The notes beneath the pieces are model-generated. The model saw only the letters and a list, made by a program, of their open reading frames with translations, was not told where the DNA came from and ran no database searches. DNA of 64,000 bases, taken from positions 6,071,586-6,135,585 of the forward strand of contig NC_134528.1 of NCBI RefSeq assembly GCF_027942865.1. Direction: 5' to 3'. The stretch's first letter is position 1. Every line of letters starts with the position of its first letter. This DNA comes from Odontesthes bonariensis (Eukaryota; Chordata; Actinopteri; Atheriniformes; Atherinopsidae). Both the position numbers and the translations under genes were made by a program. Of the stretch, positions 37,101 through 47,750 are shown in pieces.

Positions 37101-37267
37101 CCGCCCGGGCCGGGGTATTTGGGCTGCCCGGTGTTGTAGTAGCCCCGCGCGGAGCCCAGTCCCATAGTGGCGGCTGCATCTCGTGTGCTAAGCAGTTTGC
37201 TGGACGCAACCAGTCCGTGGTTCAGAAATGTACACAAAACCCTCTTGGAAAATGTTTTCAGATACAT
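34109..37267 (-). CDS. tha1: tha1, threonine aldolase (PLP enzyme)
   Basis: Complete gene of 430 residues in seven exons: 37267-36973, 36568-36485, 35854-35766, 35686-35501, 34955-34818, 34706-34514, 34416-34109, with all phases agreeing. It is a fold-type I PLP enzyme cleaving threonine or allo-threonine to glycine and acetaldehyde. Visible motifs are [17 protein letters not shown] near residue 64, GEDPTVN, TGTMSN (phosphate-binding region), [33 protein letters not shown] (the Asp that contacts the PLP ring) and [12 protein letters not shown]. The Schiff-base lysine is Lys264, the last codon before an exon junction. The first 50 residues are basic and hydroxylated ([12 protein letters not shown]...) and look like a mitochondrial presequence; this is inferred. 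An hAT element lies in the intron between exons 2 and 3. The human orthologue THA1P is a pseudogene, so an intact copy here is notable but expected in fish. Confidence 0.95.
35920..36456. mobile_element. hAT-superfamily MITE in tha1 intron
   Basis: The element is 537 bp. Its ends read CAATGGCGTAGCC and, inverted, CATTGGCGTAGCC. A perfect 8 bp duplication GTTCCCAC lies at 35912-35919 and 36457-36464. There is no transposase and a (TG)n run sits near 36164-36190. The perfect duplication implies a fairly recent insertion. Confidence 0.88.
36164..36190. repeat. (TG)n microsatellite
   Basis: A tandem TG run with a few interruptions, inside the hAT MITE. Confidence 0.85.
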
Positions 37268-39620
37268 GATGCTTCTCTTTTAAACATATTTATCGCACAT
37301 TTTTACGCGTCGAACTTTGGATCGTTGGACTCGATAATCATTGACTGACTGTAGGACTAGTTAATAGATCACCTATCTACACGATAGGCTGAAGTTTCTT
37401 TCCTGTAGAAGTAGAAGGTAGGAACACTGCTGATGATGAAAAATGAAAGGCAACTGTACTCTATTTCTGACACATTAAATCACTTTATTTGATAGGTTAA
37501 AGTGGTCAAGGCATTATGTAGGGATTAGACTGTTATAACTCCTCTTGAGACTGTCCCATGAGCTGAAGTCAAGCTGGACATAGTTGATTCAAGTAAATTC
37601 AAGTCTGCATATATTATGTGGAAACTGTTTTTGGTGTGTTTTTGCTTGGGGCTAAAAAACTGCCAATTGCGTTTCTTATAGATTACCTGAAATGTGATTT
37701 CCCATTGAGACATACTGTGGGGATGAAAATTTTATATGAAAAGTGGACAAATGTTCCATTTTTAGGGGTTTTGCCTATCTTTCATGTTTTCATTCGAGGC
37801 ATTTGGGCTGGGATTGTGTCTCCATGTGACAATGTACACAGTATCAACTGTGTAACATCTCTGTGACAGGCTCTGGGGACTTTGCAGACATCTTGCTTTC
37901 CTGGAGACATATGCCAAATATTATTATATACAGCTTTGCAAGAGCACGTAAGGTTAAGGGCCCCAACTCCAGACAACATAAAAAAAAATACCTCACTCCC
38001 TCGACACTTGTAAGAAAGAGGTTCCAGATGTTGATGTCCACCCGATTAGAGGTTCAGCTAAACATTATGTCCTTTATGACTGATTTCATGAGGATAATAA
38101 TAGGATAAAGGGTGCCCACCACGCAGAAGCTTGGCCTGGTTCCACAACTTTCTGGGAGATGTAAGAATGAAGAAAAACAATGACTTCTTAGGCGTACTTT
38201 TCCCATCAACCCATCTGTTTCTCATTAGGAGTATTGTCCACCATCACAACACTCATAGAAACAAAAGACGAGCGGATAAAATAAGCTGCACCTGTCTTGA
38301 ATGAGCCTAGAAATCAATAGGGACTCAAGTGGGCCCATAAGGGTGAATTCAGTCTGACGTAGTTCGCTTTTATGGTTCAACCTGGTCCAGGTTTTACTTT
38401 TCTTTTTTAAGCTGAATTAATTGCAAATTAGTCCGACTAACTGAAATAAGCCTGGCTTATGTGGAAAGCTCCCTTTATGCAACAACCCCCAGGATAAGTT
38501 GTATTTTAATAACATTGTATCTGTTTGTTTTTCTTGCCTCTGTCTGTAAAAGAAAAAAGAAATAGGCTACTATTGAGATCTGTCACTGAAGGGTAGAGGT
38601 AAGGAGCTTCTTCTGTTGTCAGCATGTTGTGACAATTCAGGAAATTTGCTTTGTTGCTGTTTTCCCTTTGTTTCCGTTCCTACCTGTGTGTGCAAACTGT
38701 TTGTTTTTTTTGCTGAAAACTTGAATTAGGTTATATTTCCCTGCCTTTCCAGGGTGTACTCCATGTCTCATCCTGTTTCAGATGACAGGCTCCATCTTCA
38801 CAGGATTTTAACTGGTTTAGAAAATGAATAGATGGATAGTTGTAATGTCTAAATTTCTATATCTTTTTTTTTTTGTGGTGGTGGTGAGTGTCACCTACTA
38901 TGCTGTGGTTTGTGGTCTTCCAGTGAGTCCTGGACAAGACGTAGGTGACATACAGCAGCTGCCATCTGGAGTCATTGTTTACTCCGTTCATATTGCATCT
39001 GTGTTACTTATATTTTACCCCAATACTCTATTAGTGGTACACACAATTAACTGTCATCCTAATTTAGTGTTAATTTTGAACCAGTTTTTCCTAGTTGCAA
39101 TTCCTCTGGTATGTACACCGTGTTTTATTTTACTTGTGTCCTGAAGCTGCAGTGCAGCCTCCGGCACTGCAGATGGCACTGTCGTAAAACACGACGATCC
39201 TGAAACGGTGGTACTACAGAAACCTGATATTACATCCACACATCAACATCCACAGATTAGAAAGGACCTCAAGGTGGCGACAATATACCAAGAAAACTTT
39301 TTAACAAAATACGAATGGCAACAAAATGATCTATTCCACTGCTTCTGTTTTTTAGAGACTTAATCAAAACTCTGTCACCTCCGAACTGAAACCTCATTGT
39401 AAACACAATCAATGCTTGATAAGTACAATACCCTAATTTATATATTAAAATATGAAAACAATTAATCAGTCTAATTACATCCCTGACAAACATGTAATTG
39501 CGTTTATAATGTTTGCAATACATATTGGTAATCATAAGCTGCTGTTTGTACAGGATTGAAATACAGCGCTGTGTGAGTGTCTTAAACAGGGCTCGTTTCT
39601 TCATGTGCTTCCAGGAAAAC
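37268..39620. other. non-coding, tha1 promoter side
   Basis: The first few hundred bases should hold the tha1 promoter. Beyond that I see no supported gene. A hydrophobic open frame at 38824-39144 has no recognisable relative and no codon signature. A degenerate repeat tail lies at 38750-38845 (tgacaggctccatcttcaca ... gaaaatgaatagatggatag), of the common fish 'gataggctccagc...aatgaatgaatg' type. Confidence 0.5.
38750..38845 (+). repeat. degenerate dispersed repeat tail
   Basis: The pattern 'agggtgtactccatgtctc ... gacaggctccat ... tagaaaatgaatagatggat' matches, loosely, a very common fish repeat 3' end. It is diverged and its class is not certain. Confidence 0.45.
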
Positions 39621-39626
39621 AGAAAA

Positions 39627-40640
39627 TATAAGATAAGATAAGACATACTTTATGGATCCCAGGGTGGTAAAGGGTGGTTCTGTTTTTACAGCAGCAAGTA
39701 CAGAGCACAGGGAACAATAAAAATAGTTGTAGCGGTCTTTGTGACAGCAGAGCTGAATGAGCCGCCTGGAGGAGAAACTACGCCGTCTGTCCAGTACGTG
39801 ATGAGAGGGTGGTCAGGACTGTCCACAGCTTGTTCACAGTCCTCTCCATCACAGCATCAAACATCTTCAGATTGTGTCCAATGTACCAACCTTTCTGATC
39901 AGTTTGTTCAGTCTGTTTGCATGGCTCCGATGCTTCTCCCCCAGCAGACAACAGTGAAGAGCAGTACACCCAGGTACCTGTAGTCCTCCACTGCTTTGAC
40001 AGTCCTTCCAACTAAAATGAACGACCACCTCTGTGGTCTTTTCCTTGTTCAGCAGCAAGTGATTTCTACCCAACCACTCCACAGACCCATCCTCCAGCTC
40101 CCTGTACTACTCTTCCTGTACACCATTTATACACCTCACCACCGCAGAGTCATCACAAAGCTTCTGCAGGTGGCACAAACTGGAGATGTATTTCAAATCT
40201 GAGGTGTATAAGGTGAACAGGAAGGGACACAGCACAGTACCTTGTGGAGCTCCTGTACCACTGACCACCACGCCAGCGAGAACACCGCCCGGGCGGACAA
40301 ACTGTAGCCTGTCTGTCAGGTAATGAGTATTCCAGGAGATGGTGGATGAGTTGACACCCTAACCCAGCAGCAGAGGCTGAAATCGCACAGGAGAAATCAA
40401 AGAATGTGATTCTCTCACACCACCACCATCCAGGTGCAGCTACAGCAGATAGATGACAGCATCATCCACCCCCACAGCAGGTCGGAAGGCAAACTGTGGA
40501 GAGTCAAGTTATGATGTCACCTGCAGGTTTAAATGGGCTAAGACCAGTCTCTCTAACACCTTCCACTGCACCGCCAACCTGTCCAGGCTCAGACAGAGGG
40601 CTGGCTCAGGACTTCAGAAACAAGGGGCTGATGCGAAATA
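39627..40640 (-). mobile_element. 5'-truncated CR1/L2/Rex1-type LINE fragment
   Basis: It reads on minus. Pieces of reverse transcriptase can be seen: FAFRPAVGVDDAVIYLL near 40490, GAPQGTVLCPFLFTLY near 40220, FADD-like LCDDSAVVRCINGV near 40150, and WLGRNHLLLNKEKTTEVVVHF near 40060, then the ANRLNKLIRKVG C-terminal block near 39910. The 3' end at 39627-39645 is an (ATAAG)n tail. Several frame breaks are present, so it is a dead copy. About 1 kb remains of an element normally over 3 kb. The clade is assigned from motif style and tail. Confidence 0.8.
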
Positions 40641-40689
40641 TATGCAGTGAGTTATTGAAACATGTGCATTTATAAAAGGAAACACAATC

Positions 40690-41470
40690 TGTAAGGCAGA
40701 CACAAAGGTTGCAGAATTCTAATAAACTTGAAAGTCTAAATTTGGTCTGAGCACCTTTATTCTACAAAACAGCCCTCTGTGTTGAACCCTCTTCTATAAG
40801 CTTTCTGTCATTTTTTTAAGTAGTCTTCAGGAATAGTTCTCCAGGCTTATTGGAGGACATCCCAAAGCTCTTCTCCGGATGTCGACTGCCTTTTGTTCCG
40901 TTCTCTGTCAAGATGATCCCACACTGCTTCATAATGTTGAGGTCTGGGCTCTGGGGAGGATTCATCCCTCTAATAAGACCTGTTGCCACAGATTTTCAGT
41001 CCGGCTATTAGGTCAATTTTAATTTCTTTCAAACTGTGTTGTCTTTGGCATTTCTCATAGATACAACTAAAAGAAATGTGAACAAATCATGTGCCTTTGA
41101 AATAGGTTGCCTGAGGACACTATTTAAAACTGATTCTTTGCTAAGTTGTCTGTAATATGTAGACACAACACTGGTTCATCCCTGAGTTAGTTGCTTTTTT
41201 CTTTAAGCTTGAATGATTCATAGGTCGGTGTTCAGTGGCTTATCAAGCCAAGAAAAAAAACATCCTCTGAAAATGCTCAGATACAAGGACAAGGACAAAA
41301 AAATCTGCATAAAAAGAATGCCAATGTACAAATATAAACTATGAAAAGATCCTCCAACTGTTGCTTGAAGCCATTTTTGATAATTACAAGATAGTCTGGC
41401 TCCTTGGAATTTATTTAAAAAGAAATGACGAGTGGCTCAAGACTTTTGCATAGTAGGTGTACTGTATGTT
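40690..41470 (+). mobile_element. Tc1-like transposon remnant, copy 1
   Basis: It contains aatttggtctgagcaccttt, gaatagttctccaggctta and gttgaggtctgggctctggg, and ends with caagacttttgcatagta, all characteristic of fish Tc1 elements. The transposase body is deleted. A second copy of the same family lies at 58985-59712 in the same orientation. Confidence 0.75.
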
Positions 41471-43385
41471 CGGAAGTATTAAATAACTTGGAAATGATCT
41501 GGGACGAAGTTAAAGCAAAAATTGATTACTGTAGGCATCACAGAATCATATTTATTGAAAGATTATTGCTGTGCATTATATTGTATTGCATGGCTGATGT
41601 TCTATCATGCCTATATTCAGATCACTTTGCTGTATTTAAACCACTTTATAGAAAATTTGTATGAAAACAGAAACAATCTTTTTAGTATTTTCACTTAACA
41701 CTGTTGATAGCACACCTGTTTGCTACTTTTAATACCTCTCCGTCATCTCCAGTCAGAATTTGAATCCAAATGTTTCCAGTCTTCTCTCCATGGACGCCAT
41801 AAATCCTTCACAGTAAGAGATATGCATCTATGTAAATGCCTCTTTGCATCTGTGCGTGTCTGTCTGTTCCGCTGCCAGTTTGAGCGATGTGTTTACAGTT
41901 TGATGTAGTCATGCTCTGAAATAACTATCACACTTTGAGATTCTTCAGGGGTCACTTGCCTGTTTTTGGTCTGACCTTTAGCCCCACACTGACCTGTAAA
42001 GGGAGATGCACATATTTACACCCTTGGAAAAATGGAGATATGGGGTCAGGCCCAAACTAAACTGGTTATATTTTCTACATTTTATGGGAAATTAAGCCCC
42101 TGTCTCTCAGGCTCCTGAGGTTAAGTCAATATTTGGAGATGAAAGTTTGTGGGAATTTTACCACCATGGCACTCACTATCAACCCCCCCCTGCCCTACAA
42201 ATGATATGGCTGCATTCACATCACACCCCCTACACCCCCCCCCCCCTCCATCAGCTCGCAGGCGTTTCCCACTCAAATGCATGCTCTTGCTGTCTTAGCT
42301 GATTTCCATCACTCGATAAAAAGTCCCAGTGTGTGTTATCAGGGCCGCCCTTTACTGTAGTTAAAGTTTACACTGGCAGTAACGGTGCCAGGTTTTATGA
42401 TCCATAACAAGTCGTCATTGAAAGTCATTAGCAAACATCAACATCGTAAATTGGCCGCAGTTGGTCTCGGGAGTCTCGCAAGGGCTGTGAACAGGGAGAC
42501 ATAAATATGCATCAGTGAGCGATGCAGAGCAGCGGTAGATCTCTGTGATGAGGAAGGTGGGAGACAGGCGTCCTCAGCAGGATTTTTTTTACGGGATCAT
42601 TGTTGGCACTGCGCTCCGAAACCTCACATTTTTGTCTGCGTGTGCGCTCCGCTTGTGTTTTGTTTCTCTCAGATGCCTTCCAGCATTCCTCGCCTGCGCG
42701 CACAGGGGAGAGTGGTGTTTTGGAGAAAATATTGAATTAGAGAAAAAGAAGCAGAGAGGGAGAAATGAAGGAGAGGGAGAAATATTGACTCCTTCTGGGA
42801 AGGAGCGAGACGGCAACGCCTTTCCAATAACCATAAACCCACTGGGCTGAAAATAGACGAGCCGAATGAATAAACGAATGTGTTCATACCACATGAGCTC
42901 TTCTCTTTCACAGACTGGGGGGAATGGAGGTGACCCCCCTCCCCTTCCTCCCTCTTTCTCTCTCCTCTTTCACTGAGGCCATCATTTCTTCACCATGACG
43001 AGAGATATTAACCGGAACAAAACAGGTGTTTATGGGAAGCCTTCCCTCGATTGAGGTTTCCATGCACACACAAACACACACACACATTTCTCTGTGCAGC
43101 ATAAAGGTGTCGACATCGGGGCCTGTGAAACAAGAGTAACATCTGGTTCGCATTTCACACCAGCCCCCCCTCTTTCAAATGTCATGGGCCATGTGGACAT
43201 ACTTTACACAAACCTTTGCATGGTTTTCTCTGTGAGGACATTCAGTGACATAATTCACTTTATTCTTAAACATCCCAACCGGTGCCGAACCTAAGTTTTT
43301 AACCACGGAACAGCTGGAAAGGTCTTAACTTAGAGCAACACTAGAGAAGTTGGTGAACCTTAAAACTATGTGCTTCTGACTCATT
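41471..43385. other. non-coding interval
   Basis: No gene is supported. Poly-C tracts occur near 42180-42250 and purine-rich stretches near 42720-42800. An untested possibility is socs3 regulatory sequence. Confidence 0.45.
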
Positions 43386-43389
43386 TTGA

Positions 43390-43628
43390 AGTTTTGTTAC
43401 GTGCATTTCCTGGGCCTGAAACTGCCCTGGAGCAGCCAGGGGCTGAGATACCGCAGTTCACTACTTTGTTTTCGGGCCCGCACCACAACGTTTTGCTTTA
43501 CGGTCGCTTGATATTTTTGTGGACTTCTGATGGCAGAAGACTCAACATGACAACATATTCATGTGTATAGCTGTGCATGAGCAGGGCTCCCACAGAGATT
43601 AGTTTTTTATGACAGGGGTGTTTTAACA
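43390..43628 (-). repeat. unidentified dispersed repeat, copy 1
   Basis: The reverse complement of this interval matches 47520-47735 at high similarity through a series of shared phrases (ccatcagaagtccacaaaaa, tcaagcgaccg.aaagcaaa, gtatctcagccc, agtttcaggcccaggaa). There is no coding capacity. Confidence 0.7.
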
Positions 43629-43954
43629 CACAACTTTATAGAGAGCCAAAGAGTGTTACTTCAATGGTTTCTCTTAATGTTTCTCACAAAGCTGGTTGGA
43701 CAAGCACACAAACACACATATGGACATCCCTTCAGAGGACATTATTTTAGCTTCCATTCGTTTCATAGACACTATATAACTTCAACATAATAACTGTTTG
43801 CTTAAGCCTTATAGCTTTAACCAAGTCCTCACCAGAAAATTTAACTAATAACATTACAGGGCTTTTTATTTTGTCTTCAAAAGGGAGACAAATCTCAAAC
43901 TAATCTATGGCTTCACAACATGAGTAACTCGTGTATACACACAGATCACTAGAT

Positions 43955-44065
43955 AATCTGGAACCCTTTTGCTCTTTGGCTCCCCCTACAGTTGCAGGAT
44001 ATAATAGCCCTGTCGTAAAAAAAACAAATCTCCATCTGAGCCCTGGGAGGCAAGCAAGGGAGGCA
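43955..44065 (+). repeat. unidentified dispersed repeat, copy 3 (5' fragment)
   Basis: Shares ttgctctttggctcccc followed by 'acagt.g.agg..ta.ta..gc.ctgtc' and gagccctg with the start of the copy at 47440. Confidence 0.6.
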
Positions 44066-47000
44066 TGATGGTGTAAATTCTTTTTTAAAGCAGGGAGGGG
44101 GTTGTCTTTTGCTCCTGTTTTCCTTCGTCTTAAATACTTATTTCCTACAGTGTCCTAAAAACAAAATAAGAAACATCCAGAAACAACCATACACTACATG
44201 GCTCGAGATTCATGGACAAATGAACGTTGCAATGTCTGAGCAACACATTCCCAAACAATGGGCATAAATCTACTCCTCTTCTGGAAAGGCTGTGGGGCCT
44301 GGCGACAGGGATTTTCTCCCTATCACACACACAGGAGCATTTGTGACTTCAGGCACTGATGTCATGTGATAAGGCCAAGCTTGCAGTTCATCCCAAAGGT
44401 GTCGGATGGCTGGTGGACAGAACTGTGCAGGCCGGTTTAGTTCTCTCATACCAAACTGGGAGAGCTCTATCCTTTTTGTATCTTAGTCTGTGGGCATTGT
44501 GTTGAAACCGAACTGTTGGCACAAAGACAAGTGCAAAATACAGTCTTAAATTTTTATCGTATGCTGAAGCATTAAGATTTCCATTCAGTGGGCTGAAGGG
44601 ACCCAACCCAAACAATGACCAGCAGTGTCTGCGTGCTTTTGGCCATGTTGTTTATTCTTGGTTGTATTTGCTGAGTTTTGAGACATCTTCTGTCTCCACC
44701 TTCGGTTCTAGAGAGGAGAATGGAATCTGAGTGTGGTTGAAAAATGACATTTGAAAAGCTCAAACTAATTGACTTGTTTTCACAGAACTTGCCGTGAACA
44801 GTTTTCATTGGAACCGCCATCTTGGCCCAAATACTCCCAAAGAAAACCCCGAACAACAAGCTCTGGGGATTATCGTAACCAAAAAATTAGTTCTGCAAAG
44901 ACTCCAAAAAATATCTGCAGGCGCTTTTTAGAAAAAGGTTCAGAAGATGATTAACTTTCTTTTGTTTTGTTTTGCATGAACAGACTCTTTATGTTTGTGG
45001 AAAATATATCAGTCATGTGATAATAGAGCACTTAACTAGGCCATCAAGATCACCCACTGTAGGAATCAGCTGCAACCACTAAGGGCTGTGAGTACTCATT
45101 CATCTCATCCTTCATTCATCTGCTTGCTGACTGCTTTCAGTCAGTCATTTCTCATTTTGTTCATTCAGCTGTAACTATAGAACCTGACCAGCTTGTTCAA
45201 TCTCTCTTCCGAGAACCATCACATCTGTCTTCTTTTCTACCTCCATCTGCAACATTCATTTACCAGACCTTCAGTCACCCCTCGCTGCGATGCTGTCACC
45301 CTCTTGACCCTCTTTTCACTCCTTCTCCTTCTCTTCATCCTCCTTTGCCACATTGCCTGCTCCCCTCTCACTCCGTCTCTCTCTGGGAAGTCATGTGACT
45401 TCTCTGAAGCTGAGCCCTATAAACCAGCAGTACATGGGGGGCTCAGCGTGTATACGGCTCTCTGATTGGCTCTCACATTTGGACGCTGCTTGGTGCGGAC
45501 AGACACACATAGATATTGGAGACCCCCCATTTTCCTCTTTCAGGAACAAATGTGATTTTTCACATTACAAAACAGGAGGGGGTCATAATAGTGTTTGTGT
45601 GTGTGCGTGTGTGTGTGTGTTTGCGCAAGTGTTTACACATATATTCTTTTTTCAGTTAATATTCAAATAGAAGATTGGTTATTGGCCTTTAATGTGTGGG
45701 CTGTTCTCACAAGGGGAAATAAATGACTAAAGCCTGAGCAGAGTCATTAGTTACATGTTGGGGGATGTGTGTTGTAGAAGGCCAATAGCTGAATTGATTG
45801 TTTAATCCCACTGAATCCTTGTTGAGACAAAACACAGTCTGACAGATATTGGCAAAAAAAAGGGCAGCTAGTCATATTCATCAGCACATCCAGTTTGGTT
45901 TAATAGTTTCTGTTGGATGTAATTTGTTGTGAAACCCCTGTGAGATCTTTTATGTAACCTGAAATTATTATTATCTGAAACTTACCCCAGAAAGTTGTTT
46001 TGGTCTTGACTCATCCTAAGATCCCAAGTTTTTATCCGGCTATGATAACCGTGGCTTCAGGAAGGGAAGAGAATTAATAATTTTATCCACTATTGAAACC
46101 ACAGAGTATACTGTTGGTAAAGAAATGTCAATCACGGTGGAGCCTCTTTGATATCCTTTGCCTTTTTACTGTGTAACCGACACACAGCCAGAGACACATT
46201 TTTCCTTTGGCTGTGAGTTCATACTCTCAACAACTATTGCAGCGTTTTCTGTAAAAAATTCTCAGCAGTCATTTATGATCCCCAGATGATTATTCCTAAT
46301 GACTTACATGTGACTGTATCCGGAAAATTTCAGTATCTCTGTTTACAAAATTAATTGTTACAGTTTTGTACAGATGTTTACATTCCTTTGAGAAAAAAAA
46401 TCCAATAATTTCAGTGATCTCACTTTTCTTAGAAAGTGTGAGCACTGGCTTCTGTTCAGAGTGTCATTATTTTGTGCTGCAGTGGAAGACACTCACTTTC
46501 TCATACACCATTTAATGTGTTCCATTTTTCTTAGATGGCAGTGGAGTCTAAAGAATGGCGTGAACATAAAATTATAAGGATTCATGCAAGCAGTGAATGA
46601 TTAATTAAACTATTTTGGATTAAACTACAGTCTAGTAGTTTATCTAGTTCCATCAGAGGAGTTTGTATTCGCTGGATCAACAAAACCTCCTCTCAAAGAT
46701 AAGGAGTTTCTATAACAGTGATTATGATCTTTTATTGTTAATTCGGCTTTCCGCTTCAGGCTTGTGCACATAAAAAGGGAGTTTAAATATTAATTCAACG
46801 CTTGTATTGTAAACAATACAGAAAAAACTTGACATCTAATTCTTAAAAAGAGCAGGTTGTATGAATTGAGAGGTTTGAAAAATACAATAATCATTATGGT
46901 AAAATTGTTGAAAATTACAAAGTTAATACATGCCTGCTCAGTATTTCATGACGACGGTACATAAAGCTCTTAAAACTTGCCATGACACTCTCCCATAATA

Positions 47001-47439
47001 ATAGAAATCATGTTAGTCATTGACCACATCAAAGTGAATATTTATTGATAGAATATTATCTCATATATAGACTGATTATTTTTCTGAGATGTTTCCAGTA
47101 TAGAAACAATATAATGAACTTGTTGGCAAATCTGGACAAGATATGAAAACATATATAACTGATTCTACGTGACCAACTAAAAGCACGGTTCCCATGTTAA
47201 ACACGATACACAGCTTACATCTTCCTTTAACTCTGCGCTTTGCATTTTATCCCGGTGTAAAAAATGAACTTTCGATACCTCTGCTTGTTGACATTTAAAT
47301 TTGATTTCAGTCTGAGTTTGCTGTCTGGGGTATTTTTCAGATGATTCAATCTGAAACTCTGAACATAAGGAGGGGCAGGTTATCAGTTCAGCTAACGTTA
47401 CCATGGTGCCTGAGCCAGGTCAAAGTAACACCAGAGAAT
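44066..47439. other. non-coding interval
   Basis: No gene is supported. It includes a (TG)n run at 45592-45626 and a TATA-like box at 45418-45425 in a pyrimidine-rich context. Long AT-rich stretches fill the rest. Confidence 0.45.
45592..45626. repeat. (TG)n microsatellite
   Basis: Tandem TG units with a few C or T interruptions. Confidence 0.9.
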
Positions 47440-47750
47440 CTTGCACATTTTTTGCTCTTTGGCTCCCCCACAGTGGAGGGGCGTAGTATCGCTGTCATAT
47501 AAACCTGCATATACTCATATAAACCCTGTGTGAGCCCTGCACATGTACAGCCATACACATTAGTTTGTTGTCATGTTGAAGAGAACACAAAGACGCCATC
47601 AGAAGCCCACAAAAATGACAAGCGACCGCAAAGCAAAGCGGTGGGATGTGGGGAAGAAAACGAAAGTCATGAACTGTGGTATCTCAGCCCACTGGCACTC
47701 AGGGGTAGTTTCAGGCCCAGGAATGTGCATAACACCCGTCAGTGCACTTC
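47440..47750 (+). repeat. unidentified dispersed repeat, copy 2 (longest)
   Basis: Runs from ttttttgctctttggctccc to about 47750 and is partly repeated in inverted orientation at 43390-43628 and in direct orientation at 43955-44065. It is the most complete of the three. Its class is unknown to me. Confidence 0.65.

Noticed and set aside
38824-39144. 106-codon hydrophobic open frame (+) in the socs3/tha1 interval
   Set aside because: Its hydrophobicity follows from T-rich codons. There is no recognised family, no splice support and no neighbouring exon.
42545-43153. Overlapping ORFs of 80-101 codons around 42.5-43.1 kb
   Set aside because: They occur on both strands in purine-rich low-complexity sequence, with no motif and no conserved start.
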